DNA of 64,000 nt from Hygrophila difformis (lineage: Eukaryota; Streptophyta; Magnoliopsida; Lamiales; Acanthaceae): assembly GCA_030278955.1 (NCBI GenBank), contig JAOANR010000010.1, forward strand, positions 21,172,444-21,236,443, given 5' to 3'. Below the pieces are notes generated by a model, which worked only from the letters and a program-made list of their open reading frames with translations, searched no databases and had not been told where the DNA came from. Positions 42,987-54,084 of the stretch are shown in pieces (within the stretch, counting starts at the first letter, position 1; each line of letters opens with the position of its first letter). The position numbers and the translations under genes are program-made.

Positions 42987-44665
42987 GTAAGAAGTATCAC
43001 AGTGTTTAAGTCGTCCATAAGTTTTAAAAACTCGAAATCTAACCATTTTCCTTTTACTACGATTTCACGTCGGGGGACGAACAAAAAACGATCGGAGAAG
43101 TTGGTCGTTCGTCGCGACCTTAAGACATCCGGAAACCCCTTCCAACGACCCTATTCTCTAACTAAGTAAGTTAAGACCTTACTCTTCAATTTTTGTGGTT
43201 TAATGTCGTTTAAAACTTTAGATCTAGACACGAAACAAAAATCGGTTTTCAAAAAACCCTATTTTTGTCCAATTTCAAAAACTCGCCTAAAACTCGACCT
43301 TCGGAAATTCAAATCAAAAACTTTTCAACATAGATTTTGTTCCTAAGAATTTAATCTACTTTGTGTCCAAATTTCAGCCATTGACATAAAGAATTGTTAT
43401 CCCAAATCGCGCCGTAAAGTTTCTGTGACAAAACCGAACGGTTGAATTTTTGACAGATTTATTGTCTCGACTTGATGCATGTTTTTCACCCGTTTTTAGA
43501 ATGATTCAACTTTGCATTTCTAAACAAAAGTTGTAGATAATTGTGTCTAGATTATGCATATAAAATTTCATGAATTTTGGAGTTCATTTGATATGTCAAA
43601 CGGACGATTTTCAGAACCTGTTTTAAACCATCTTTTGAGTCCGCGCGTATACAGCGTGTTGTGGTCGATTTTTGAGCATCTAAAATTCATTATTTCCAAA
43701 ATCTTAAAACATGAAAGTTGTTCATTAAGGTGTTTTGTACATCCTGCAAAAATTTCGGACCAATTGGCTTTGAAATGAATTTTTAATCAGCGTTGCACGT
43801 AACTGTGTCAGAATTGGTTTTTGGGACAGAAATCATCTTTTGCAAAGAACTCGAAATTTGACTCACTTCGAAACCTTATTTCCAAAAACTTAAAACATGA
43901 AAGTTGTTTGTATGTGTGTTTTTGAGCTACTGTGTAAATTTCAGAATTTTTGGTGTAAAGATGAATTTTTAATTATGAAAGGCGTAAACTGCGTCGAATC
44001 GGATTTTTCGAACTTGAGAAAACTCGAACTACGAAACGTGATATCGAATATTTTTATAACATTGAAATATGAACTTTCGAAAAATCCCGTTCACTAGGCT
44101 GAGCCGATCTTCATGCTATCATTATCTTTGAGACTGCCTCGTTAGTGGTCTCCTTACTATCTGAGATTGCCTCGTTAGTGATCTCGCGCGCTGTGTTATT
44201 TGGATCGCCTCGTTAGTGGTCCTACTATCTTTGAGACCGCCTCATTAGTGGTCTCCCATTATTTTGGACTGCCTCGTTAGTGGTCCTATCTTTGAGATTG
44301 CCTCATTAGTGATCTCCCGGTATGGTGTCCTCTTCTTAGTTTGCGGGATAAAATATAAAAGACGCGTGTGAGTGTTTAATTATGCTTAAATCTTATTTAC
44401 CATGTTTTAAATTATGCTTCTAAATTACGTTCTTAAATCATGCTTTTAAATTATGCTTTTAAATTAAGTCCTTTAATTATGTATTCTCGTCTTGAATAAT
44501 TTAATCATGTTTTTCCGCTGCGAATAAATTATGGATTTTTAAATTAATGCATGAAAAGTGTAATCTTTAGTTAAAACGCATGTAACCCCCTTAAATTGTT
44601 TAGTTAGGGATTACTTACTCGGTATATTTTTATACTGATAAACCGTTGTCATTTCTCTTTTACAG
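42987..44665 (+). other. putative intron inside the Tekay-3 LTR
   Basis: Donor ACCTTG|GTAAGA at 42987. Acceptor at 44665 with ACTGATAAA, a T/C tract and TTTACAG|AGTATG. The copy in the 3' LTR is 51608-53286. The LINE sits about 100 bp before the donor, in the first exon or core promoter. Confidence 0.55.
44130..44316 (+). repeat. array of six covarying hairpins around GCCTCGTTAGTG
   Basis: Units at 44130-44152, 44163-44185, 44202-44222, 44233-44255, 44266-44286 and 44294-44316. The loop GCCTC(G/A)TTAGT is constant. The arms change together: GAGAC/GTCTC, GAGAT/ATCTC, GGAC/GTCC. Remaining mismatches are T opposite G, that is U-G pairs in plus-strand RNA. Repeated in the 3' LTR at about 52751-52937. 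Confidence 0.85.
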
Positions 44666-45012
44666 AGTATGTCGAGTGACGCATGCACATGCACTTGGGG
44701 GGAAACATTTATGGACATTTTTAATTTCTGCATCGTACTACTGTTTTACCGGGTCTGTTAAACCCGAGGTTTGGCCGTGTTGGCCGTGATTACTTTCCGC
44801 TGCATTTACTCTATTTCACGCATGATGATTTTTACTCCAGTATTTTGAATTAAGTATTATTAATTTCCGGACTCAATTGTTGGAATGTTTTTAAATCTTT
44901 TACGTACCCATAAGCCTTGCATTTCCTTAGTGAGCTCGGGAAGCCGTGTCTTGCTAGGGAGATGTGGCGGTGAGATCCCGGCCTGGGTTATCAAATCCGG
45001 GGTGTTACAAGT

Positions 45013-45350
45013 TGGTATCAGAGCCCGGAAAATTTTTAAAGCTACTGCTATTATTTTAAACCATTATTTTAAACCCAAGTATTATTTTTAAATTTATTAT
45101 TTTTGACTACTAGTATTATTTTAGCCCAAAAGCTTTTTTTTTACGTAGCCCAATATCTTAGCCAAAGAAATATTAAATTTTTGGCCCACTATAGAGGCCC
45201 AACTTTTATTCCTACCTATGTAGTAAATTTTTTAAAATTTTAATGGGGAGAAGGGAACTTGCACTTGCATGTTGCATATAGATTTAAATTCATGCATGAC
45301 TAATCTTGCCTAAAACATATTCTAACCTTAACCTACCTTGTTAACATTAG
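45013..45350 (+). other. Tekay-3 primer-binding site and leader
   Basis: TGGTATCAGAGC at 45013-45024, then an A/T-rich leader with GCCCAA motifs and no array or minisatellite. The coiled-coil ORF starts at 45351. Confidence 0.85.
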
Positions 45351-45671
45351 ATGGCCGCACCAAACGTGAACATGATCAACCTACTAATGAGATTGATTGA
45401 AGCATACCTCGAAACCCCTCAAACCGTGAACAACTTCAGACTAAGGGTAGAACAAATGGAGGCTAACCTGGGCCACCTAACTAATCTGGGGGAAGCAGGG
45501 CATCAAGATATAACCCAACTCCAAATTCAAATCAACGAACTCCAGACCCGCGAGACTGAGCTTCGGACCCAGATTGACGACGTAGAGACCCAAGCAGGGG
45601 TCTTGGGACATCAACTGCTTCATCTGAAGGATGACTTGCTCCCACATTCACCCTACCGCCTCGCGCGATAA
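45351..45671 (+). CDS. Tekay-3 small coiled-coil ORF, C-terminus lost by deletion
   Basis: 106 codons, MAAPNVNMINLLMRLIEAYL, very close to the Tekay-1 copy. The coiled coil spans about residues 30-95 with QMEANLGHLTNLG and ends LKDDLLP. The next codons come from the antisense ORF read on the wrong strand (HSPYRLAR), so the Val/Pro-rich stretch and acidic tail are gone. The join lies in CTCCCAC (45639-45645), which is also present in both parents as seen in Tekay-1. Confidence 0.75.
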   Translation: MAAPNVNMINLLMRLIEAYLETPQTVNNFRLRVEQMEANLGHLTNLGEAGHQDITQLQIQINELQTRETELRTQIDDVETQAGVLGHQLLHLKDDLLPHSPYRLAR

Positions 45672-46404
45672 AGCAAATGGTCTCATAGACGTGATCTAGG
45701 ACGATATGGCTCTAGGTAATCGGCCGGACGCGCCCTAACCATATCTGGGTGAGCTCTTGCAAAGGGGAGTCCATCGTCGTCAAACGCAGCTCATGATCAT
45801 GCTCGAGCTAAGGAGGCACCACGGTGCATAAGACATCACACGCAGGAGCAAGAACACGGCCCTCAGGCTGTGGGCGGAATGCGCCATCATCAGGTAAGCC
45901 AAAATAGACATTGATCGCCCGAGCACTGAAGTCGAGATAGCGACCACGAACCCATATCCGAGATAGGTCGTCACCCTCCCCAAGACCGCCAATGTTGGCG
46001 ATAACCTCCATAGCCAGATAACCGGAGGCAACGCCCTCGGGATGACGTGCAAGTCCAGTCCACTGCAAGTACTCCAAGACCGCACTGACCCTGTCATCGC
46101 CCAAATGATCAGGATATATGCCTATCTCGGGGACATAAGCCCTGTTTCGACGAAGCTCATCGAAATAAAAGTCCTGGGCGGCCCTTGTCCTAAACCGAAA
46201 CCTGTCATGCCGGTGAGGACGCACCTCGTCAGGTAGACCCCTGAGTCTCGGGCCCCGCTGCTCCTCGTCCTCCTCTGACTCGCTCTCATCAAAATCAGGC
46301 ATCGCCGGAGCGGCAGTGCTGGGGCCAGCCTCATCAGCCACCCGTCTCGTAGTCCTCGAAGGACACATGAGAGACGCCAAAACAACCCACAAGAAAAGCA
46401 ACAT
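45646..46404 (-). pseudogene. Tekay-3 antisense ORF remnant, 'putative plant transposon protein' domain
   Basis: Minus strand from ATG 46404, one base after a CAG acceptor: MLLFLWVVLASLMCPSRTTRR, an acidic stretch, RGLPDEVRPHRHDRF, then IWVRGRYLDFSARAINVYFG near 45900. It is clearly the same protein as at 10373-11575. A TAG at about 45808 follows VVPP; homologous-looking codons continue (HELRLTTMDSP) until the deletion join at 45645. The last third of the protein is missing. Confidence 0.82.
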
Positions 46405-46405
46405 C

Positions 46406-47027
46406 CTGCAAATCATCCAATACCAATTATAAGACTAAATTCCACATAAAACTCAAGCAGAAATACGTAAGGGACATCAATATAGACTTCCAACGTGAAT
46501 ATGCCATAAGAACATCAAATCCTATTGTTCGCTAAGACAAACCGGAATGTAATCTGGACAAAGGATATGCTCAAACTAATTCCAAGACCTTTGTAGCATT
46601 TCGTCGAACACGTTATGTGCGCAATAAACCAAAACCTAAGTTATTAACAAACACACGGAAGTTGCCCACAAAACGAAACAATCACTCAAATAACAACACA
46701 TCATTTCCTTACAGCACCAAACAACAAGGAAATGAGCTAATAATCACACCCCAATAACAACCAAACATCAAAAACTTCATAGTCTTCCTAAAGATTTAAA
46801 TCCAACAAGAATTTGCCAAAAACATGAACACATTGTGGCATAATTACAAGCAAGGCAACAAGAGTAACATCAATTATCACATATGATTGCTAATTTGCAC
46901 TAATCAAGCCTAGGACTAACTAATCCCCAAAATTTTTCAAAAACCCTAGAATCCAAGAAAAGTCACAAAATCGAACACATCATGGCATATAAACTGAAAT
47001 TAGTAAGTGGGTTTAGTAGATTCATAC
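46406..47027 (-). other. putative 5'UTR intron of the Tekay-3 antisense ORF
   Basis: The minus strand shows CCAAG|GTATGAATC at 47027 and GATTTGCAG|GATG at 46406, 622 bp, A/T-rich. It sits in exactly the same place as the Tekay-1 intron. The first exon is cut off at about 47040, where gag sequence takes over. Confidence 0.6.
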
Positions 47028-47030
47028 CTT

Positions 47031-50000
47031 GGTAAGTGAAATTGAAGCCGAAATCAAGCGAACGGGAATGTTCAGAACAACAATGGTCGGAATTTCAACC
47101 AAGGAGGACGAGTGACACCGTGTCCGAGGTGTGGCAGGCCGCACCTGGTGAAGAGATGTCCTCAGGTGGGCAAAAGTTTCCGGTGCGGCCGTATTGGACA
47201 TAGGAGGGAGGAATGTCGAACCCGACTCGAGAACATCACAAAGAGAGCAGATTTGGTCACTGGACCCAATGAGCTGTTCAATCAAGGAGGCAGGAACGGC
47301 AACAATCAGGGATATCGACCTCCTCCAACCCCGAACCAGCGCCCTCCGAACCAGCAACAAAACGTAAATCCGAATCAGAACCAGCCGGCCAATCAAGGGA
47401 GGCCGATGGGAAGGTTGAACGTGATCAACCAGGCTGACATACCTGCGCAGGGTGATGTGATGGCAGGTACCTTTCATGTCCTAAGTACTCCGCTTAGAGT
47501 TTTATTTGATTCCGGAGCCAGTTATTCCATATTATCTTCGAGACTTGTAGCTGAACTAGATCTACCTAAGTGCGAAATGATTAGCTTAGGAACCCAACTG
47601 CCTTCGGGAGAAGTAATAGCCTGCTCTAAGCGTTATAACGGAATACCTGTGGTAATAAAAAACGTAGAGTTTTTCGCAAACTTGGTAGAGTTTGACGTCA
47701 GAGACTTCGACGCCATATTTGGGATGGATTGGCTAACCCGTTATAAGGCCGTGATCGAATGCCAAAAGCAAAAGATCACGCTGTCAAAGAGTAGAGGGAG
47801 GAGAGTCATCTTCTACTCCCAACCCCCTAAGAAGTCTAACAAAATAGTCAACGCCCTCAAGTTATGTAGCTTAGTGCGGAAGGGTTATGCGCTATACGCA
47901 TGCTACATTCATAACCTGGAAGCTGAAGGAGTCAAGGTAGACGACATTCCGGTGGTGAGGGAATACCCAGATGTGTTCCCTGAAGACGTTCCCGGTATGC
48001 CACCCCAGAGAGATCTTGAATTCACAATAGACCTCATTCCAGGAACGAAGCCTGTTTCGAAAGCTCCTTACCGCATGGCGCCACTGGAAATGAAGGAACT
48101 AAAGGAGCAACTCGAGGAGTTGCTGGAGAAGGGATACATTAGACCGAGCACATCCCCATGGGGAGCACCGGTCTTGTTCGTCAAGAAGAAAGACGGAGGG
48201 TTACGACTGTGCATCGACTATAGAGGACTCAATCAAGTCACCGTCAAGAACAAGTACCCGTTGCCCCGGATCGAAGATTTGTTCGACCAACTAAAGGGAG
48301 CTACGGTATTCTCGAAGATCGACTTACGCTCGGGATATCACCAATTGAGGATCGCCGGAAGGGACATCCCAAAGACGGCGTTAGATATCGCTATGGACAC
48401 TACGAGTTCACGGTGCTATCCTTTGGGCTAACGAACGCCCCAGCAATGTTCATGAATCTCATGAATAACGTATTTCGAGAATTGTTAGATCAATGCGTGG
48501 TGGTGTTCATAGATGACATCTTGATCTACTCAAAAAGTGAAGAGGAACATTCCGAGCACTTACACAAGGTGCTAGGGATCTTACGAGTGAACCAACTATA
48601 TAGTAAACTATCCAAGTGCGACTTCTGGTTAAGGGAAGTGGCATTTCTTGGGCATATAGTATCCGCCAACGGAGTGGCAGTAGACCCGGCAAAGATCTCG
48701 GCAGTGACCGAGTGGGTGCCACCGAAGAGTCCAACGGAGATAAGAAGCTTTCTTGTACTGGTGGGTTACTATAGGCAATTTGTAAAGGATTTCTCGAAAA
48801 TCGCTCGCCCGTTGACTCAACTGTTGAAGAAAGGGACGAAGTACGACTGGACCAGCGAGTGTGAAGCTGCATTACAGGATCTGAAGAAAAGACTTACCAC
48901 AGTGCCAGTATTGGCATTACCATCAGAGGATGGAGACTTCGAGGTGTACAGTGACGCCTCGAAGGAGGGATTGGGATGAGTGCTAATGCAAGATCAGAAG
49001 GTTAGAGTGTACGTATCGCGCAAACTAAAACCACATGAGGAAAACTAACCGACTCACGACCTGGAGTTGGCCGCGGTCGTGTTCGCCTTGAAGATTTGGA
49101 GACACTATCTCTATGGGCGAAGGTGTCGAATGTTCATCGACCATAAGAGCCTCAAGTACATATTCACACAAAAAGAGCTGAATTTGAGGCAGAGGAGATG
49201 GTTAGAACTGATTAAGGATTATGACTTGGAGATCGCGTACCACGAAGGAAAGGCCAACATCGTGGCCGACGCCTTGAGTCGAAAGACTCAACACGCCGCG
49301 AACTCGCTTGTGATACCGGCCGAATTGTACAAAGACTTGGCGAAATTAAGTCTAAAACTGGTGCATCCTGGCACGGTAACCGAGGTCGTCAACGCGATGG
49401 TAGTGGGACCGACCATATTCGATGAGATACGACTCGCCCAACCGGGTGACGAGAAGTTGGAAGAAATAAGGAGGGGCATTGCCGAAGGAAAGGCAATGGA
49501 TTTCAAAATTCATGAGGACGGAAGCATCCGCTTAAAAGGAAGGTGGTGTATACCACGAAAATCTGCGGATCTGAAGGAAAAGGTGATGGAGGAGGGCCAT
49601 AACACCCCCTACTCGGTTCACCCCGGAGGGGACAAGCTGTACAAGGACTTGAAGAAGAACTATTGGTGACCGAACATGAAGAGAGAGGTAGCAGAGTTTG
49701 TGGCGAGATGCCTTACCTGCCAGAAGGTCAAGGCAGTACGACAAAAACCCCTAGGACTAATGCAACCATTGGAAATCCCAAGCAGGAAATGGGATAGTAT
49801 CTCAATGGATTTTGTTTCGGGGTTACCACGCTCGCCGAAGGGAATGAATAAAATTTGGGTGATTGTGGATAGATTGACAAAGGCCGCCATATTTATCCCA
49901 ATGAAGGATACCTGGTCAATGGACCAATTGGCAAGGGCGTATGTCAACAATGTAGTACGCCGTCATGGGGTACCATATGACATCATCTCAGATAGAGACA

Positions 50001-50873
50001 ATAGATTTGTCTCTCAGTTCTGGACCAAACTGCGAGAAACGCTCGGTACGCAAATAAAGATGAGTACCGCGTTCCATCCCATGACGGATGGGCAGACGGA
50101 GTGAACGATCCAAACGCTGGAGGACATGCTGCGGGCCTGTGTGCTAGAATTTAAGGGAAGTTGGGAGAATCATCTACCTTTGATAGAGTTTTCCTACAAC
50201 AACAGTTACCATGCTAGCATCGGCATGGCACCCTTCGAGGCACTGTATGGACGTAGGTGCCGAAGTCCATTAAGCTGGGAAGAGAACGATAAGACGGTGA
50301 CAGTAGGACCACAACTTGTTGAGGACATGGCTCAACAAATCAAGGTCATCCAAGGGAAGATGAAAGCTGCTCAGGACCGGCAAAAGAGTTACGCGGACGT
50401 GAGACAGAAAGACTTGGAATTTCAAGTCGGCGATAAAGTCATGCTGAAGGTACCACCAATGAAGGGTGTGATGCGCTTCGTCAAACGAGGAAAACTGAGT
50501 CCACGGTACATAGGACCATATGAAATCCTTGGAAAGAGTGAGAAATCTCGCATATCGGCTGGCGTTGCCACCACAATTTGCTCGTGTTCACGATGTATTC
50601 CACGTCTCCAAATTGAAGAAGTATGTACACGATCCGACCCATGTGCTCCAACCGGAAGAAATTGAATTTGAGGATGACTTGAGTTACGAGGAAGTTCCGG
50701 TGCGAATACTTGACACGAAGGAGAGAGTAACGAGGAATAAGACCGTGAGAATGGTCAAGGTCCTTTGGTCTAACCACGAGACGGAGACGGCGACATGGGA
50801 ATTGGAAGCCGACATGAAACAATGTTACCCTACCCTCTTCCAAGATGAACCGGCCACAGTTATGGGGACATAA
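47031..50873 (+). pseudogene. gag-pol: Tekay-3 gag (C-terminal part)-pol, inactivated
   Basis: Gag resumes at about 47040 just before the zinc knuckles ([16 protein letters not shown]); the capsid core is missing. Protease LFDSGASYS is near 47500, RT with [10 protein letters not shown] near 48500, RNase [11 protein letters not shown] near 48950, and the integrase zinc region, D, D, E follow, then the chromodomain tail ending TVMGT at 50873. Defects: frameshift near 48381 in RT, TGA 48977, TAA near 49046, TGA 49667 (at the YWW motif), TGA 50102 (at GQTER), and one extra base near 50530. Most stops fit C-to-T type change on one strand or the other. Same order as Tekay-2. Confidence 0.93.
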
Positions 50874-50880
50874 TTGTATT

Positions 50881-50896
50881 CTTAAGGGGGGGAGAA
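50881..50896 (+). promoter_or_regulatory. Tekay-3 polypurine tract
   Basis: CTTAAGGGGGGGAGAA immediately before the 3' LTR start TGTAACACCC. Confidence 0.8.
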
Positions 50897-53630
50897 TGTA
50901 ACACCCGTGAAAAAACAAATTCGAATTGTTTTGAACTACGTCATGACTTGATCCCTTCACAGGGTACGTAGGCAGCTTGGAAGTAAATTCTAAGTTCAGT
51001 CACAAATTAAATCACAAGATCAATCACCAAAACGTTAGGAGGAATTGGAACTAATTTAACTAGACTAATTAGGGCACGGAAATGTTACGAGCGTTGAGCC
51101 CGAACTTGTAACAAGTTTAAGGTAAAGATTTCATACCGGAAATGACCCGAGGAGTCGAGCTAACACGTAGAGGGTAGAAAACCGATAGAGAAAAGAAGAA
51201 AAGACCCGACGAACCACGCGGACCGCCGAACCGGCCGGTCCGGCCGGCCCCGCGCTCGCCGCGCGGAAGGGAGAGACGCGTCCCCAGGACTGGTCGCGCG
51301 TGCTCCGCGCGGGCAAAGCTATAGGTGCGCGTCACCAGCGCGCCAGAGATGCAGAAGGTGTAAACTTTCCTTCCATGGCGATTTTCTTGCCAAAATTAAC
51401 ACTCCCTTCGATGGTAAACGGATCCCAGCCTTGGGAAAGGCTTAAGAACAGCTAAGGGACGCCCCCTACCCCTTATTTTCAGAAAACAAGCCATAAACTC
51501 TCTTATTCTTCCTCTCCAAGTTCAAAACTCCTTCGACTCCACTTTCCGACGAGTATTCCGGCGACGACGAGGCAAACGGGACAAAGCCTCCACCCTCTAG
51601 AACCTTGGTAAGAAGTATTACAGTGTTTAAGTCGTCCATAAGTTTTAAAAACTCGAAATTTAACCATTTTCCTTTTACTAGGATTTCACGTCGGGGGACG
51701 AACAAAAAACGATCAGAGAAGTTGGCCGTTCGTCGCGACCTTAGGACATTTGGAAACCCCTTCCAACGACCCTATTCTCTAACTAAGTAAGTTAAGACCT
51801 TACTCTTCAATTTTTGTGGTTTATTGTCGTTTAAAACTTAAGATCTAGACACGAAACAAAAATCGGTTTTCAAAAAACCCTATTTTCGTCCAATTTCAAA
51901 AACTCGCCTAAAACTCGACCTTCGTGAAATTCAAACCAAAAACTTTTCAACATAGATTTTGTTCCTAAGACTTTAATCTACCTTGTGTCCAAATTTCAGC
52001 CATTGACATAAAGAATTGCTATCCCAAATCGCGCCGTAAAGTTTCTGTGACAAAACCGAACGGTTGAATTTTTGACAGACTTATTGACAGATTTGATGCA
52101 TGTTTTTCACCCATTTTTAGAATGATTCAACTTTGCATTTCTAAACAAAAGTTGTAGATAATTGTATCTAGATTATGCATATAAAATTTCATGAATTTTG
52201 GAGTTCATTTGATATATTAAACGGACGATTTTCAAAACCTGTTTCAAACCATCTTTTGAGTCCGCGCGTATATAGCGTGTTGTGGTCGATTTTTGAGCAT
52301 CTAAAATTCATTATTTCCAAAATCTTAAAACATGAAAATTGTTCATTAAGGTGTTGTGTACATCTTGTAAAAATTTCGGACCAATTGGCTTTGAAATGAA
52401 TTTTTAATCAGCGTTGCACGTAACTGTGTCAGAATTGGTTTTTGGGACAGAAATCATCTTTTGCAAAAAACTCGAAATTTGACTCACTTCGAAACCTTAT
52501 TTCCAAAAACTTAAAACATGAAAGTTGTTCGTATGTGTGTTTTTGAGCTACTGTGTAAATTTCAGAATTTTTGGTCTAAAGATGAATTTTTAATTATGAA
52601 AGGCGTAAACTGCGTCGAATCGGATTTTTCGAATTTGAGAAAACTCGAACTACGAAACGTGATATCGAATATTTTTATGACATTGAAATATGAACTTTCG
52701 AAAAATCCAATTCACTAGGCTGAGTCGATCTTCATGCTATCATTATCTTTGAGACTGCCTCGTTAGTGGTCTCCTTACTATCTGAGATTGCCTCGTTAGT
52801 GATCTCGCGCGCTGTGTTATTTGGATCGCCTCGTTAGTGGTCCTACTATCTTTGAGACCGCCTCGTTAGTGGTCTCCCATTATTTTTGACTGCCTCGTTA
52901 GTGGTCCTACGTTTGAGATTGCCTCGTTAGTGATCTCCCGGTATGGTGTCCTCTTTATAGTTTGCGGGATAAAATATAAAAGACGCGTGTGAGTGTTTAA
53001 TTATGCTTAAATCTTATTTACCATGTTTTAAATTATGTTTCTAAATTACGTTCTTAAATCATGCTTTTAAATTACGCTTTTAAATTGAGTCCTTTAATTA
53101 TGTATTCTCGTCTTGAATAATTTAATCATGTTTTTCGGCTGCGAATAAATTATGGATTTTTAAATTAATGCATGAAAAGTGTAATCTTTAGTTAAAACGC
53201 ATGTAACCCCTTAAATTGTTTAGTTAGGGATTAATTTACTCGGTATATTTTTATACTGATAAACCGTTGTCATTTCTCTTTTACAGAGTATGTCGAGTGA
53301 TGCATGCACATGCAATTGGGGGGAAACATTTATGGACATTTTTAATTTCTGCATCGTACTACTGTTTTACCGGGTCTGTTAAACCCGAGGTTTGGCCGTG
53401 TTGGCCGTGATTACTTTCCGCTGCATTTACTTTATTTCACGCATGGTGATTTTTACTCCAGTATTTTGAATTAAGTATTATGAATTTCCGGACTCAATTG
53501 TTGGAATGTTTTTAAATCTTTTACGTACCCATAAGCCTTGCATTTCCTTAGTGAGCTCGGGAAGCCGTGTCTTGCTAGGGAGATGTGGCGGTGACATCCT
53601 GGCCTGGGTTATCAAATCCGGGGTGTTACA
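50897..53630 (+). repeat. Tekay-3 3' LTR
   Basis: Uninterrupted 2734-bp LTR, TGTAACACCC to GGGGTGTTACA. It has the undivided LINE target sequence near 51496, the intron-like segment 51608-53286 and the hairpin array at about 52751-52937. It differs from the 5' copy at scattered sites and by the small GC indel. Confidence 0.93.
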
Positions 53631-53639
53631 TTGGTTGAA

Positions 53640-54070
53640 TCCCGCTCTCACCTACGACGCTGTCCTTAGCTACGACGCTGACCTTGGTCAACGTCATATT
53701 AATCGGATAACGTCGTAGTAGCCCCTCCTTGCTATTTTTCAGCAACTACGACGCCAAACACACCCTACGACGCTAGTTCAGCGTCGTAGTCGAGTGTAGC
53801 GTCGTAGCAGCACTTCCGTCTCTTTTACATTCACCTACGACGCAGTCCCTTTGTACGACGCTATCTTAGGATAGCGTCGTAAAAAAGGGATAGCGCCGTA
53901 GTGCACCCCTTCGTCTCACCACCGCCTTACGATGCAGTCCTTAAGTACGACGTTGAGTTCAACGACGTACTTTTGGATAGCGTCGTACCCTTTTCCCTTC
54001 CTTCCGCCTACGACGCTGAACGAAGCCTACGGCGCTAGTATAGCGTCGTAGGGCAAGTACAGCATCGTAA
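53640..54070 (+). repeat. TACGACGC/GCGTCGTA hairpin-motif cluster 1
   Basis: About 19 copies of TACGACGC or its reverse complement in 430 bp. The best pair is TACGACGCTATC (53854-53865) and GATAGCGTCGTA (53870-53881), a perfect 12-bp inverted repeat. Other pairs keep the outer arms while inner arms differ but still match. No open reading frame of note. Confidence 0.9.
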
Positions 54071-54084
54071 GCCCTATTTTCCCC

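Larger units (their letters stand above)
42890..45009 (+). repeat. Tekay-3 5' LTR, part 2 (after the LINE)
   Basis: Continues the LTR from CCTCTCCAAGTTC to CCGGGGTGTTACA at 45009, matching 51511-53630. It contains the putative intron 42987-44665 and a hairpin array 44130-44316. The right LINE target duplication is 42874-42889. Confidence 0.92.
22236..53630 (+). mobile_element. Tekay-3: full-length but decayed Tekay chromovirus hosting the LINE nest
   Basis: Structure: 5' LTR 22236-45009 (split by the LINE at 22884-42873), primer-binding site 45013-45024, coiled-coil ORF, antisense ORF remnant, gag zinc knuckles to chromodomain, polypurine tract, 3' LTR 50897-53630. Without the LINE it is about 11.4 kb. 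LTR copies differ at a visible few per cent. Flanking pentamers TTAGC and TTGGT do not match, so no target duplication is evident. Confidence 0.9.

Noticed and set aside
44130..44316. CRISPR-like array (regular short repeats with spacers)
   Set aside because: Units are hairpins with variable spacing inside an LTR, duplicated in both LTRs, in a plant genome; no cas genes.
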